This document shows, one piece after another, positions 8,346-16,792 of a DNA stretch of 54,586 nucleotides. The DNA is taken from the NCBI GenBank assembly GCA_016780385.1, contig JADHLY010000008.1, positions 1 through 54,586 of the forward strand. Reading direction: 5' to 3'. Both the position numbers and the translations under genes were made by a program. The DNA comes from Flavobacteriales bacterium (GTDB lineage: Bacteria; Bacteroidota; Bacteroidia; Flavobacteriales_D; Sanyastnellaceae). A model generated the notes under the pieces. It saw only the letters and a program-made list of their open reading frames with translations. It was not told where the DNA came from and ran no database searches. The first letter of the stretch is position 1. Each line of letters opens with the position of its first letter.

Positions 8346-9749
8346 TCAGATGTGCAAGGCACGGTCTCCAGTAGCGGCCAGGGCCGCCTCTTTGATCGCC
8401 TCGGTAAATGTGGGGTGTGCATGGCTCATGCGGGCAACATCCTCTGCGGAGGCCCGGAACTCCATGGCGACCACGGCCTCGGCGATCATGTCCGCGGCGC
8501 GCGGCCCACAGATGTGCACGCCCAAGATTTCATCGGTGTCGGCATGGGCCAGGACCTTGACGACCCCATCGGTGTCCATGGAGGCGCGGGCGCGGCCCGA
8601 TGCCTTGAACGGAAAGCTGCCCGTTTTGTAAGCCACCCCATCGGCCTTGAGCTGCTCCTCGGTGCGGCCCACCGCGGCCACCTCCGGCCAGGTGTAGACA
8701 ACCCCGGGGATGAGGTTGTGGTCGATGTGCGGCTTCTGTCCGGCCATGTGCTCCACAGCATAGATGCCTTCTTCTTCGGCTTTGTGGGCCAGCATGGCGC
8801 CTTTTACCACATCGCCGATGGCATACACGTGGGGCTGGGCGGTGCGCAGGTGGGCATCGACCTCCACCCGTCCGCGCCCGTCGAGGGCGAGGCCAACCTT
8901 GTCGAGGCCCAGTCCTTGGGTATATGGCTTCCGGCCAACGGCCACCAGGCAGTAGTCCACCTCCCAGGTCACTTCCTTGCCCTTTTTGTCGTCCGCTTTG
9001 ACCACGGCTTTGTCGCCGGCGTTCGTGACTTCCTTCACGCCGTGAGAGAGGTGGAACTTCACCCCGATTTTTTTCATCGAGCGCTGTAGCTCCTTGCCCA
9101 TGGTGCGGTCCATGGTGGGAATGATGGCGTCTTGGTATTCGATCACATGGACTTCTGTGCCCAGTCGGGCATAGACCGAGCCCAATTCGAGCCCGATCAC
9201 GCCCCCGCCGATGATGGCCATTGTTTTGGGCAACTGCGGCAGCTCGAGGGCTTCCGTGGATGTGATGATTCGGTCTCCGTCAATTGAAATAAAGGGCAGG
9301 CTTGCGGGCTCTGAGCCAGTGGCGATCAGGATGCGGTCAGCAGAAATCTGGGTCGCTGCACCGTCGGCTGGGGTGACTTCCACGGTGTGGGCATCGACAA
9401 AGGCGCCCATTCCTTGGAGCACGGTGATTCCGTTTTTCTCCATGAGGTAATCCACGCCGGCCACGGTCTGGTCTACTACTTCTTGTTTGCGGGCGATCAT
9501 GCGCGGGAAGTCGATGTCGAGCCCCCCTACTTTGATGCCGTGGGTCTCGAATTCCTTGCTGGCTTTGAGGTAGTGCTCAGAGCTGTCGAGCAAGGCCTTG
9601 GATGGAATGCACCCCACATTGAGGCAGGTTCCGCCGAGGGTGCCGCGCTTTTCTACAAGGGCCGTTTTGAAGCCGAGTTGGGCGCCGCGGATGGCCGCCA
9701 CATATCCGCCGGGTCCGGCGCCAATCACCACGAGGTCGTACTTGTCCAT
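8346..9749 (-). CDS. lpdA: Dihydrolipoyl dehydrogenase (E3)
   Basis: This FAD-dependent disulfide oxidoreductase reoxidises dihydrolipoamide in 2-oxoacid dehydrogenase complexes and would serve the sucA-sucB complex encoded at 16793-20866. The protein starts MDKYDLVVIGAGPGGYVAA (FAD-binding GxGxxG). The redox-active disulfide is GGTCLNVGCIPSKALL. The NAD site is IIGGGVIGLELGSVYARLG, and AIGDVVKGAMLAHKAEEEG is the second FAD motif. The C-terminal HAHPTFTEA carries the catalytic His-Glu pair. The length is 467 residues. The frame stays open upstream, but the ATG at 9749 matches the family start. A TACCTTCG box lies at 9771-9764. Confidence 0.96.
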   Translation of the reverse strand: MDKYDLVVIGAGPGGYVAAIRGAQLGFKTALVEKRGTLGGTCLNVGCIPSKALLDSSEHYLKASKEFETHGIKVGGLDIDFPRMIARKQEVVDQTVAGVDYLMEKNGITVLQGMGAFVDAHTVEVTPADGAATQISADRILIATGSEPASLPFISIDGDRIITSTEALELPQLPKTMAIIGGGVIGLELGSVYARLGTEVHVIEYQDAIIPTMDRTMGKELQRSMKKIGVKFHLSHGVKEVTNAGDKAVVKADDKKGKEVTWEVDYCLVAVGRKPYTQGLGLDKVGLALDGRGRVEVDAHLRTAQPHVYAIGDVVKGAMLAHKAEEEGIYAVEHMAGQKPHIDHNLIPGVVYTWPEVAAVGRTEEQLKADGVAYKTGSFPFKASGRARASMDTDGVVKVLAHADTDEILGVHICGPRAADMIAEAVVAMEFRASAEDVARMSHAHPTFTEAIKEAALAATGDRALHI

Positions 9750-9842
9750 GTTTGTCAGAACGGTTGGAGGTGCGAAGGTAAAGCCGCACCCTCGGGTGAA
9801 CCATAGGAGTTCGCGCATGTTGCCTTTCCTTTGCGCCCGCCC

Positions 9843-12281
9843 ATGTGGTCCAGACTCGCTACGTTCATCCTCAGGGGACGCCTTCCCATTCTGCTGGTAC
9901 TCCTTGTGATCACGGCGGGCATGGCTTCGCGCATCGATGAGTTGGGCATCCGCTACAAGTTCGGCGGGTTGTTGCCGGACGATGATCCTGCGCTGGTCGA
10001 CTATAACTCTTTCCTCGACCAATTTGGCGAGGAGGGCAACGTGGTGGCCCTCGGAATTCAAGACGACCGTCTCGATTCGCTGGCCGTGTTTCAACAGTGG
10101 TGGGACCTCGATGCGGCACTCCGCGCAGTACGGGTGCCAGTTGACAGCCTGCGGCCGGATGGAACGCCGTGGACCGTCAATGTGGTGGACAGCGTGTTTG
10201 GCTTCCGCACAGCGGTACAACTGACCCGACAGGACGACCCCAAGCGCTTTGTCATGGAGCCGGTCATACCAGACCGCCCCGAAACACAGGCCGAATTGGA
10301 CAGCGTCCTCAAGCGGCTTCGGAGCTTGCCGTTTTACCAGGGTTTCCTTCACACCGATGTGGGCGCCACCATACAGATGGTGTACGTCAATGCCCCCTTG
10401 TTCAACTCGGAAAACCGGGGACGTTCAGTGGAATTGCTCGTCGAGGAAGTTGAGCGTTTTGAGCAATCGACGGGGGTCGATGTCCATGTGTCGGGATTGC
10501 CGTACATCCGCACGGAAGTCACCACTAAAATCAAGCGCGAACTCGGGCTGTTCATCGGACTGGCCGCCTTGGTGACGGCGTTGCTGCTCTTGCTGTTTTT
10601 CCGCAATGCCGTCGTCGTGGCCGTGTGCATGTTGGTCGTGGGGACGGGCGTCATTTGGTCATTGGGCAGCATCGTCCTGTTTGATTACAAACTGACGGCT
10701 TTGATGGGGCTGATTCCCCCGCTGATGATCGTGATTGGGGTGCCCAATTGCATCTACCTGCTCAACAAATACCACGCGGAATTCAAGCGCCATGGCAACA
10801 AGGGCCTCGCCCTGACGCGCATGGTAAAAAAGGTGGGCAACGCGACGTTCATGACCAATGCCACGACAGCATTGGGCTTTGCGGCGTTCATGTTTACCAC
10901 CAGTGATGTGCTGCAGCAATTCGGGGTGATCGCATCGGTCAACATCCTGGCGATGTTCTGTATTTCGCTGATCATCATTCCGGCGGTATTCAGTTGGTTG
11001 CCGCCACCCAGCCGGAGCCACGTGCGCCACCTGGATCGCCGTTGGGTGTTCCTCGTGGTACACCGTCTCGAGCGTGCCGTAAGCCACCACAGGCGGGGCG
11101 TATATGTGGTGACGGCCGTCGTCCTTTTGCTCGGCATCATCGGCATCTCCAAGATGCGCGTCACGGGCAATGTGGCGGGCGACCTGCCTCAGGAGGACGT
11201 CATCCTGGCCGACTTGCATTGGTTCGAGGACAGGTTCGGGGGCGTGATGCCTTTCGAGGTGGTGGTCCGCACAGACAAGCCCGGTAAAGTCACCCAGCTG
11301 GCCTTTCTCAAAAAGGTGGAGCGGCTGCAACAAGTCTTGTCAGAAGAGCCGCAGCTCTCTCGGTCTGTGTCCCTCGTCGACGGGCTGAAACTGGCCAAGC
11401 AGGGCTTCTTTGGGGGAAATCCGGCCCGCTACTCTTTGCCATCTCGCCGCGAACAGTCCTTTATGGGACCATATCTCACGGGCATGTCAGGCAACGGCAT
11501 CGATGGCGATGGCCGCTACGTGGACAGCGCCCGCACGACCATCAGGGTCTCCGCCCAGGTGGCCGACATCGGCACGCAGGAGATGAATGCTTTGACCGAT
11601 CGGCTGCAACTCCGAATCGACAGCATTTTCCCACCGGACGAACACGAGGTGTTCATGACCGGCACCAGCGTGGTGTTTGTGGAGGGCACGACCTACTTGG
11701 TCAAGAACTTGTTTGTCTCCCTGATGCTGGCCGTACTCGTCATTGCCACGGTGATGTCCATCTTGTTCCGGAGTGCGCGCATGGTGGCCATCAGTCTGTT
11801 GCCCAACCTGGTTCCCCTCATATTCACCGCAGCGGTGATGGGGTATTTCGGCATTGCACTCAAGCCGAGTACCCTGTTGGTGTTCAGCATCGCCTTTGGC
11901 ATTTCGGTGGATGACACGATTCACCTGTTGGCCAAATACCGCCAGGAACTTGACCTTCATGGCTGGAACATGCGCGAAGCCGTGTTGCTGGCTGTGCGCG
12001 AAACAGGAGTGTCCATGATGTACACGAGCATCGTACTGTTCTTCGGCTTCCTGATGTTCTTTGCCTCCGACTTCGAAGGCACCCGTGCGCTGGGCATTTT
12101 GGTGTCCACGACCTTGCTCGTGGCCATGCTGACCAACTTGGTTCTGCTTCCTTCGATGTTGCTTGGCTTCGAGCGCTACATCACGGCCCAGACGTTCAAG
12201 GAACCCCTCCTCGAAATCATCGATGAGGAGGATGACGTGGACCTTGCCGAGCTCGAAGTGAGGGCGGGCCTCAGGGACTAA
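9843..12281 (+). CDS. RND-superfamily (MMPL/Patched-like) membrane exporter
   Basis: The protein has 812 residues and two repeats, each with one helix, a large periplasmic domain and five helices. A helix at about residues 10-30 starts repeat 1. FIGLAALVTALLLLLFF and LTALMGLIPPLMIVIGVPNCIYLLNKYH follow. Repeat 2 ends with LMLAVLVIATVMSILF and FGISVDDTIHLLAKYRQEL. These are COG1033 RND-exporter features. In related families, members export lipids or other hydrophobic molecules; the substrate here is unknown. No membrane-fusion protein or outer-membrane partner is adjacent. I chose the ATG at 9843 over a TTG at 9831. It is divergent from lpdA and is followed by the repeat cluster at 12301 and the oxidase cassette. 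Confidence 0.87.
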   Translation: MWSRLATFILRGRLPILLVLLVITAGMASRIDELGIRYKFGGLLPDDDPALVDYNSFLDQFGEEGNVVALGIQDDRLDSLAVFQQWWDLDAALRAVRVPVDSLRPDGTPWTVNVVDSVFGFRTAVQLTRQDDPKRFVMEPVIPDRPETQAELDSVLKRLRSLPFYQGFLHTDVGATIQMVYVNAPLFNSENRGRSVELLVEEVERFEQSTGVDVHVSGLPYIRTEVTTKIKRELGLFIGLAALVTALLLLLFFRNAVVVAVCMLVVGTGVIWSLGSIVLFDYKLTALMGLIPPLMIVIGVPNCIYLLNKYHAEFKRHGNKGLALTRMVKKVGNATFMTNATTALGFAAFMFTTSDVLQQFGVIASVNILAMFCISLIIIPAVFSWLPPPSRSHVRHLDRRWVFLVVHRLERAVSHHRRGVYVVTAVVLLLGIIGISKMRVTGNVAGDLPQEDVILADLHWFEDRFGGVMPFEVVVRTDKPGKVTQLAFLKKVERLQQVLSEEPQLSRSVSLVDGLKLAKQGFFGGNPARYSLPSRREQSFMGPYLTGMSGNGIDGDGRYVDSARTTIRVSAQVADIGTQEMNALTDRLQLRIDSIFPPDEHEVFMTGTSVVFVEGTTYLVKNLFVSLMLAVLVIATVMSILFRSARMVAISLLPNLVPLIFTAAVMGYFGIALKPSTLLVFSIAFGISVDDTIHLLAKYRQELDLHGWNMREAVLLAVRETGVSMMYTSIVLFFGFLMFFASDFEGTRALGILVSTTLLVAMLTNLVLLPSMLLGFERYITAQTFKEPLLEIIDEEDDVDLAELEVRAGLRD

Positions 12282-12300
12282 GTCGTTGTCTATGATAAAA

Positions 12301-12329
12301 GTCAACGTTTCCGTTGACCCATGTCAACG
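12301..12329. promoter_or_regulatory. Three alternating GTCAACG heptamers at 11-bp steps (operator or RNA switch candidate)
   Basis: GTCAACG occurs at 12301-12307, its reverse complement CGTTGAC at 12312-12318, and GTCAACG again at 12323-12329. The spacers are both 4 bp (TTTC and CCAT), so the heptamers begin exactly 11 bp apart, about one helical turn. The middle copy forms a perfect 7-bp dyad with either neighbour. The cluster lies 19 bp after the exporter stop and 53 bp before the oxidase ATG, the only untranslated stretch ahead of that cassette. No T-run follows, so it does not look like a simple terminator. Confidence 0.6.
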
Positions 12330-12382
12330 GTGTTGTTTCACATTTCTCATTTGTTGCAGTCCGAACTCAATTTCTGACTGCC

Positions 12383-13126
12383 ATGAATGTCTTGCCCCCC
12401 CCTGCACGTGTCACCTTTCTCATCAGTGAGGCTGAAGCACACCGGGCCCTGCATCATCCGTATTTGAACGCCCTCAAAGAGGGTTCTTTGCCCGATCCGA
12501 TGGGGGCGTTGCAACGCTTTGCGTCGGAGTATGCGGTGTATACCCGGTCCTTCCAGAATTACCTGCTCATCTGCATGAGCAAGCTCGAAAACCAGCGACA
12601 CCGCAGCATACTCTTGGAAAACCTCTGTGAGGAAAGCGGCCGCATCGACGAGGATGAATTGGCGGAGATCGCGGAACTGGGCATCCAGCCTGACTGGGTC
12701 CAAGGCGTGCCCCATCCCGAGCTGTTTGCCCGCTTCAGACAGGCCATAGGCGCTGTGGATACTCCGGAGACTGGAGAGGTGGCCCAGACGTGGAAAGAAC
12801 TGTTCATCGCGCAATTGACCCAGGCCAGTGCAGCGGAAGCATTGGGGGCATTGGGGTTGGGTACCGAGAGCATTGTCAAACACTTCTACCGTCCATTGAT
12901 GGAGGCCATCCGCTTGCACACCACAGTGTCCCGGCGTGAGGCGGTGTTTTTTGAGCTGCACGCCGAATTGGACGACGAACATGGCGAATTGATGCTCCAA
13001 ATCGCAGAGGAACTGATCGCTGAGAATCCCGCCAACTATGAAGCGATGAAGCAGGGCATGCGCAAGGCGCTCGGCCTTCGTTCGCTCTTCTGTGACCGCA
13101 TGTTGGAACTGGAAATGAACCGCTAA
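12383..13126 (+). CDS. Haem-oxygenase-like di-iron oxidase (iron-containing redox enzyme family)
   Basis: The all-helical 247-residue protein shows the six-ligand pattern of haem-oxygenase-like di-iron oxidases and oxygenases (the CADD, UndA, SznF superfamily). Ligand candidates are E83 or E84 in ENLCEESG, H111 in HPELF, E162 in GTESIV, and H193/D197/H200 in ELHAELDDEHGE (H-x3-D-x2-H). E84 and H111 are separated by an acidic stretch that looks like an insertion. Characterised members perform N-oxygenation, C-C cleavage or p-aminobenzoate formation, so the reaction here cannot be read from the fold. The ATG at 12383 is preferred because residues encoded upstream of it do not look like the family. 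It is 9 nt upstream of the methyltransferase, implying one operon. Confidence 0.8.
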   Translation: MNVLPPPARVTFLISEAEAHRALHHPYLNALKEGSLPDPMGALQRFASEYAVYTRSFQNYLLICMSKLENQRHRSILLENLCEESGRIDEDELAEIAELGIQPDWVQGVPHPELFARFRQAIGAVDTPETGEVAQTWKELFIAQLTQASAAEALGALGLGTESIVKHFYRPLMEAIRLHTTVSRREAVFFELHAELDDEHGELMLQIAEELIAENPANYEAMKQGMRKALGLRSLFCDRMLELEMNR

Positions 13127-13135
13127 GGCAACACC

Positions 13136-13888
13136 ATGGAAGCAAAAGAGATATATGACGGCCATGCGGACCTCTGGGTCCGCCATGAACCCATCTTGTT
13201 GTCCGACTATTCGGCCAGGCCCAGGGTGCTGGAATTGTGTGGCGATGTCAAGGGGATGTCCATCCTCGACCTCGGCTGTGGCGAGGGCTATGTTGGGCGT
13301 CAACTCGCTCAGCGGGGGGCAACCAGCGTTGAGGGATATGACGTTTCCGATGGCATGATTGACGGGGCCCGAAAGGCGGCCGCAGCTGCGGGTTTGTCCA
13401 ATTTGAAATACGCCGTTTCGGACTTGCGCCAGGCTGAATTCGGTTCGCCACAAGAGCCCGTCGACCTCGTGGTGGCGGTCTTCCTTTTCAACTACATGGA
13501 CGCTGATTCAATGTGCCGCATCCTGAGGCGTACACGGGCTGTTCTCAAGCCGGGTGGGCGTGTCATTTTCACCGTGCCGCATCCCCTTTTGCCGTGGATC
13601 AAGCCCGTTGAAAAGCCCTTTTACATGCGGCCCGAAGGGGGGTATTTGTCGGCCGTTGACGTCCCATTTCCCGGCCGGATTTGGAGGCGTGATGGCGCCT
13701 CTGTGGAAGTTCAAGCTGTCCACAAGACGTTCACGACGTATTTCAACGCCTTGGCAGAGGCTGGTTTCACTGCCATGCCGCTTGTAGAAGAGCTGCACAT
13801 CACCGCCGAACATGTAGCGCTCGACCCGGACTTTTTCGGTCCACTGGTCGACTTGCCGTTGCATGTGGCTTTTTCCCTATCGCCATGA
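13136..13888 (+). CDS. Class I SAM-dependent methyltransferase
   Basis: The protein has 250 residues. Motif I is SILDLGCGEGYVG at about residues 42-54. The acidic end of beta-2 is EGYDVSDGMI, the post-motif is YAVSDLRQAEFG, and LKPGGRVIFTVPHPLLP is motif III. The C-terminal half (PGRIWRRDG, VHKTFTTYFNALAEAGF) resembles small-molecule methyltransferases of the ubiquinone/trans-aconitate type, so the acceptor is more likely a metabolite than RNA or protein. It lies between the di-iron oxidase (9-nt gap) and the TauD-like gene (4-nt ATGA overlap), so its substrate is probably an intermediate of that cassette. Confidence 0.85.
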   Translation: MEAKEIYDGHADLWVRHEPILLSDYSARPRVLELCGDVKGMSILDLGCGEGYVGRQLAQRGATSVEGYDVSDGMIDGARKAAAAAGLSNLKYAVSDLRQAEFGSPQEPVDLVVAVFLFNYMDADSMCRILRRTRAVLKPGGRVIFTVPHPLLPWIKPVEKPFYMRPEGGYLSAVDVPFPGRIWRRDGASVEVQAVHKTFTTYFNALAEAGFTAMPLVEELHITAEHVALDPDFFGPLVDLPLHVAFSLSP

Positions 13889-14808
13889 CCAATCAAATGC
13901 ACCCCCCATTTTCCAACCGGACAACGGTGGTTCGGTTGCCCATCCCGCATGGCTTGAGGATGGCCTTGCCCGCGAGCGATAAGGCGGAATTGGCCTTGGC
14001 TCAAGTGCTCGCAGGTGACGCTGTGCCCCGTTTGAACGTCGACCCGCTCGCCGCGCAGCTCACCTCCACACAAGGCCATGCCGTCTTGGGCGCCCCGGCA
14101 TCGTGGACGGACACTCAACTGCGCTGGGCCTATGCTGTGTTGTTGCGGCAGTTGGGCAGCCTCAATGGCCGCTATGGAAAGTTGTTCGACGTGGTGGATC
14201 AAGGGTTGGACCACACGATCACCAATGCCCCCGTCTCCAAGACCAAGGCGGCCACAGGGATGCACACCGACAGCAGCGATGCCCGGTACAATCCCGATTT
14301 GGTGGGTTTGTTGTGTCTGCAGCCGGGTTCGAGAGGAGGTGAGTCTCTGCTGGCGAGCGCCATTGAGATGTTGGAGCGGCTCAAGCAACGGCACCCTGAA
14401 TTGGAATCCGTAGCCCGAACCCCTTGGCCCCGCGATGTGGTCACGCCTGGACTGGCCCAGGATTTGGCGGCCATTGAAGCCAATGCGATTCCGGTATTCG
14501 CTCAGGATGAGCACGGACCCGTGTTCCGGTACATGCGGTATTGGACGGAGAGGGCCATGGCCAAACTCGGTCAGCCCATCCCGGTGCAATTGACCCGGCT
14601 GTTCGATTTCATTGACGCAGACATGGCCGATAACGCGTTGAATTTCAGACTCAAGCGCGGCGACATTCTGTTGGTCAATAACCGCCTCGTCGTACATGGC
14701 AGGGGTGCGTTCGAGGATGCCCCTGGCGCTGCCCGGCGCTGTTTGGTTCGCGCATGGGTCGATGGATTTGTCGATTCACACGGCGAACGTTTGCCCTTGC
14801 GGGCTTGA
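13885..14808 (+). CDS. TauD/TfdA-family Fe(II)/2-oxoglutarate dioxygenase
   Basis: The predicted 307-residue enzyme carries a complete facial triad: H127 and D129 in GMHTDSS and the distal H271 in [10 protein letters not shown]. Arginines in ARRCLVRAW (R285 or R289) could bind 2-oxoglutarate. NRLVVHGR followed by a conserved arginine about 14-18 residues later is typical of the TauD/clavaminate-synthase-like fold. Such enzymes hydroxylate, desaturate or cyclise small substrates. The start overlaps the methyltransferase stop (ATGA), so translation is probably coupled. rfbA begins 17 nt after the stop, and the transcript may continue into it. Confidence 0.85.
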   Translation: MTNQMHPPFSNRTTVVRLPIPHGLRMALPASDKAELALAQVLAGDAVPRLNVDPLAAQLTSTQGHAVLGAPASWTDTQLRWAYAVLLRQLGSLNGRYGKLFDVVDQGLDHTITNAPVSKTKAATGMHTDSSDARYNPDLVGLLCLQPGSRGGESLLASAIEMLERLKQRHPELESVARTPWPRDVVTPGLAQDLAAIEANAIPVFAQDEHGPVFRYMRYWTERAMAKLGQPIPVQLTRLFDFIDADMADNALNFRLKRGDILLVNNRLVVHGRGAFEDAPGAARRCLVRAWVDGFVDSHGERLPLRA

Positions 14809-14825
14809 AGCCGGAACTTCCCGGC

Positions 14826-15695
14826 ATGAAAGGCATCGTCCTCGCCGGCGGAAGCGGCACAAGGCTCTATCCGATCACCAAGGCCATCAGCAAGCAGCTG
14901 ATGCCGATCTACGATAAGCCCATGATCTACTACCCCTTGTCCACGCTTATGATCAGCGGGATTCGGGACATTTTGATCATCTCGACCCCCCATGATCTGC
15001 CGGGTTTTCAGCGCCTGTTGGGCGACGGCAGCCAATGGGGATGCACCTTCTCTTACGTGGAGCAGAAGGTGCCCAATGGTCTGGCCCAGGCTTTTGTCCT
15101 TGGCGAGGAATTCATCGGGGACGACAAAGTGGCCCTCGTGCTGGGCGACAACATCTTTTACGGCCGCGGTTTCGGCCGCATTCTCCGGGACAATACCCAA
15201 GTGGAAGGCGCCATGGTGTACGCCTACCATGTGGGCGACCCCGAGCGCTATGGTGTGGTGGAATTCGACGAGGAGGACCGCGTCCTGAGCATCGAGGAAA
15301 AGCCGGCGCAGCCCAAGTCCAATTTTGCAGTGCCCGGCCTCTACTTCTATGACAACAGGGTGGTGGAGATCGCCAAGAACCTCGAGCCGAGTGCCCGCGG
15401 CGAATACGAGATCACGGATGTCAACCGCGCCTATCTCGAAATGGGAGAGCTTTTCGTCTCGAAGCTTGACCGGGGAACGGCATGGCTGGACACAGGCACC
15501 TTCACCTCGTTGACCCAAGCGAGTCAGTATGTGCAGGTCATCGAAGAGCGCCAAGGCCTCAAGATTGCGTGCCTCGAAGAAATCGTCTGGCGCATGGGCT
15601 TCATCGACACCGAGCAAGCGCGGAAGTTGGCCGACGAGCTCGTGAAGAGCGGCTACGGCCAGTACATCCACCAGCAGCTGGACCTCGGACTCTGA
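14826..15695 (+). CDS. rfbA: Glucose-1-phosphate thymidylyltransferase
   Basis: This would form dTDP-glucose from glucose 1-phosphate and dTTP, the first step to dTDP-L-rhamnose. The 289-residue protein opens with [15 protein letters not shown], the nucleotidyltransferase signature. [30 protein letters not shown] and [13 protein letters not shown] follow, all matching RmlA. RfbD, the last enzyme of the pathway, is encoded separately at 30175; rfbB and rfbC are not in the window. The stop codon overlaps the start of the polyprenyl synthetase by one base. Confidence 0.95.
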   Translation: MKGIVLAGGSGTRLYPITKAISKQLMPIYDKPMIYYPLSTLMISGIRDILIISTPHDLPGFQRLLGDGSQWGCTFSYVEQKVPNGLAQAFVLGEEFIGDDKVALVLGDNIFYGRGFGRILRDNTQVEGAMVYAYHVGDPERYGVVEFDEEDRVLSIEEKPAQPKSNFAVPGLYFYDNRVVEIAKNLEPSARGEYEITDVNRAYLEMGELFVSKLDRGTAWLDTGTFTSLTQASQYVQVIEERQGLKIACLEEIVWRMGFIDTEQARKLADELVKSGYGQYIHQQLDLGL

Positions 15696-16702
15696 TGGCG
15701 ACAGAGATGACCATGGATACGCTGGTGGCCTACAAAACCGACTTTGAGTCAGGCTGTGCGGAGTTCCTATCCCGCTACCCTGACTCGGAATTGTACGCTC
15801 CGGTGCGCTATTTGATGGGCCTCGGCGGCAAGCGCTTGCGTCCCGCGCTGGTGCTGGCTGCCTGTGAGGCTTGTGGGGGCCAGAAGGCCCAAGCATTGCC
15901 CGCCGCCTTGGCGGTGGAGTTGTTTCACAACTTCACCTTGATGCACGATGACATCATGGACGACGCCCCCCTGCGCCGGGGTCATGCGACGGTGCACGAG
16001 AAATGGAACGACAACCTGTCCATCCTCTCGGGTGATGCCCTGCATGTCATGTCATGCGAGGCCCTGCTCGACGCTCCGGCGGAGGCGCTGCCCGACCTGA
16101 TGCGGACCTTCCACCGCACTGCCTTGGAGGTCTGCGAAGGACAGGAGCAGGACATGGCTTTCGAGTCGCGGGAAGAGGTCGCTTTGGACGAATACATGGA
16201 GATGATCCGGCTCAAGACGTCCGTGTTGCTCGCGGCCTCCCTGCGCATGGGAGGGCGTTCGGCAGGGTCGCGCGAAGAGACGTTGGACGCCCTGTACGAG
16301 TTCGGTTTGCATGTGGGGCTCGCGTTTCAGCTGCAGGATGACTACCTCGACGCCTTTGGCGACCCGGAGAAGTTTGGCAAGCAGGTGGGCGGCGATATCC
16401 TTTCCGACAAGAAGACCTTCCTGCTCATCCGCGCCTTGGAGAAGGCCCACGGGGCCGATTATGATGCCCTTCGGTCTGAGCTCGGCCAGAAAAAGGAAGG
16501 CAAAGTCGGCCGGGTGCTCGATCTCTATCGCCGCCTTGGTGTGGACAGCGAGTTGCGCGATGCCATGGCCGGTCAGGTGGCCTTGGCCGAAGGCGCCCTC
16601 GCCCGTTTCGAGCAATCGAAGTCCGGCGCGCTCCAAGGATCAAAGGCCGCGGTTTCCCTGCTCCACGGCGTCGCCGCCATGGTCACCGAGCGCCTGAGTT
16701 GA
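15695..16702 (+). CDS. Polyprenyl (isoprenyl diphosphate) synthetase
   Basis: The 335-residue trans-prenyltransferase condenses IPP with allylic diphosphates. LGGKRLRPALV binds IPP. The first aspartate-rich motif is HDDIMDDAPLRRG (DDIMD at 85-89, without the two-residue insertion of E. coli-type FPP synthases). The second is LQDDYLDAFGD, and KKTFLLIRAL supplies further phosphate contacts. Chain length cannot be told from the motifs; farnesyl, geranylgeranyl or longer are possible. It is a different isoprenoid step from IspD at 38654. The ATG at 15695 shares a base with the rfbA stop, so translation is probably coupled. Confidence 0.92.
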   Translation: MATEMTMDTLVAYKTDFESGCAEFLSRYPDSELYAPVRYLMGLGGKRLRPALVLAACEACGGQKAQALPAALAVELFHNFTLMHDDIMDDAPLRRGHATVHEKWNDNLSILSGDALHVMSCEALLDAPAEALPDLMRTFHRTALEVCEGQEQDMAFESREEVALDEYMEMIRLKTSVLLAASLRMGGRSAGSREETLDALYEFGLHVGLAFQLQDDYLDAFGDPEKFGKQVGGDILSDKKTFLLIRALEKAHGADYDALRSELGQKKEGKVGRVLDLYRRLGVDSELRDAMAGQVALAEGALARFEQSKSGALQGSKAAVSLLHGVAAMVTERLS

Positions 16703-16792
16703 CCGTCTTACTTATTTGGGGGAAAACCACAAGCCAATGGCTATGTGTGGAGTGCTGACCGGATTAACTTTGTCAGTCGCACCTGCGAATAC

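Noticed and set aside
7065-9089. Long plus-strand open frame opposite pabB, hemH and lpdA
   Set aside because: It is antisense to three clearly recognised genes, has no family signature, and is explained by GC-rich codon bias that removes stops on the opposite strand. The same applies to other long antisense frames, for example 4601-5965, 14571-15896, 16973-19033 and 46974-48143.
12311-12318. The 5' end of small RNA copy 1 (GTCAACGG) is complementary to CCGTTGAC in the leader of the oxidase cassette
   Set aside because: An 8-nt match can arise by chance, copy 2 does not share it fully, and the RNA end is buried in hairpin 1. It is kept only as a note.
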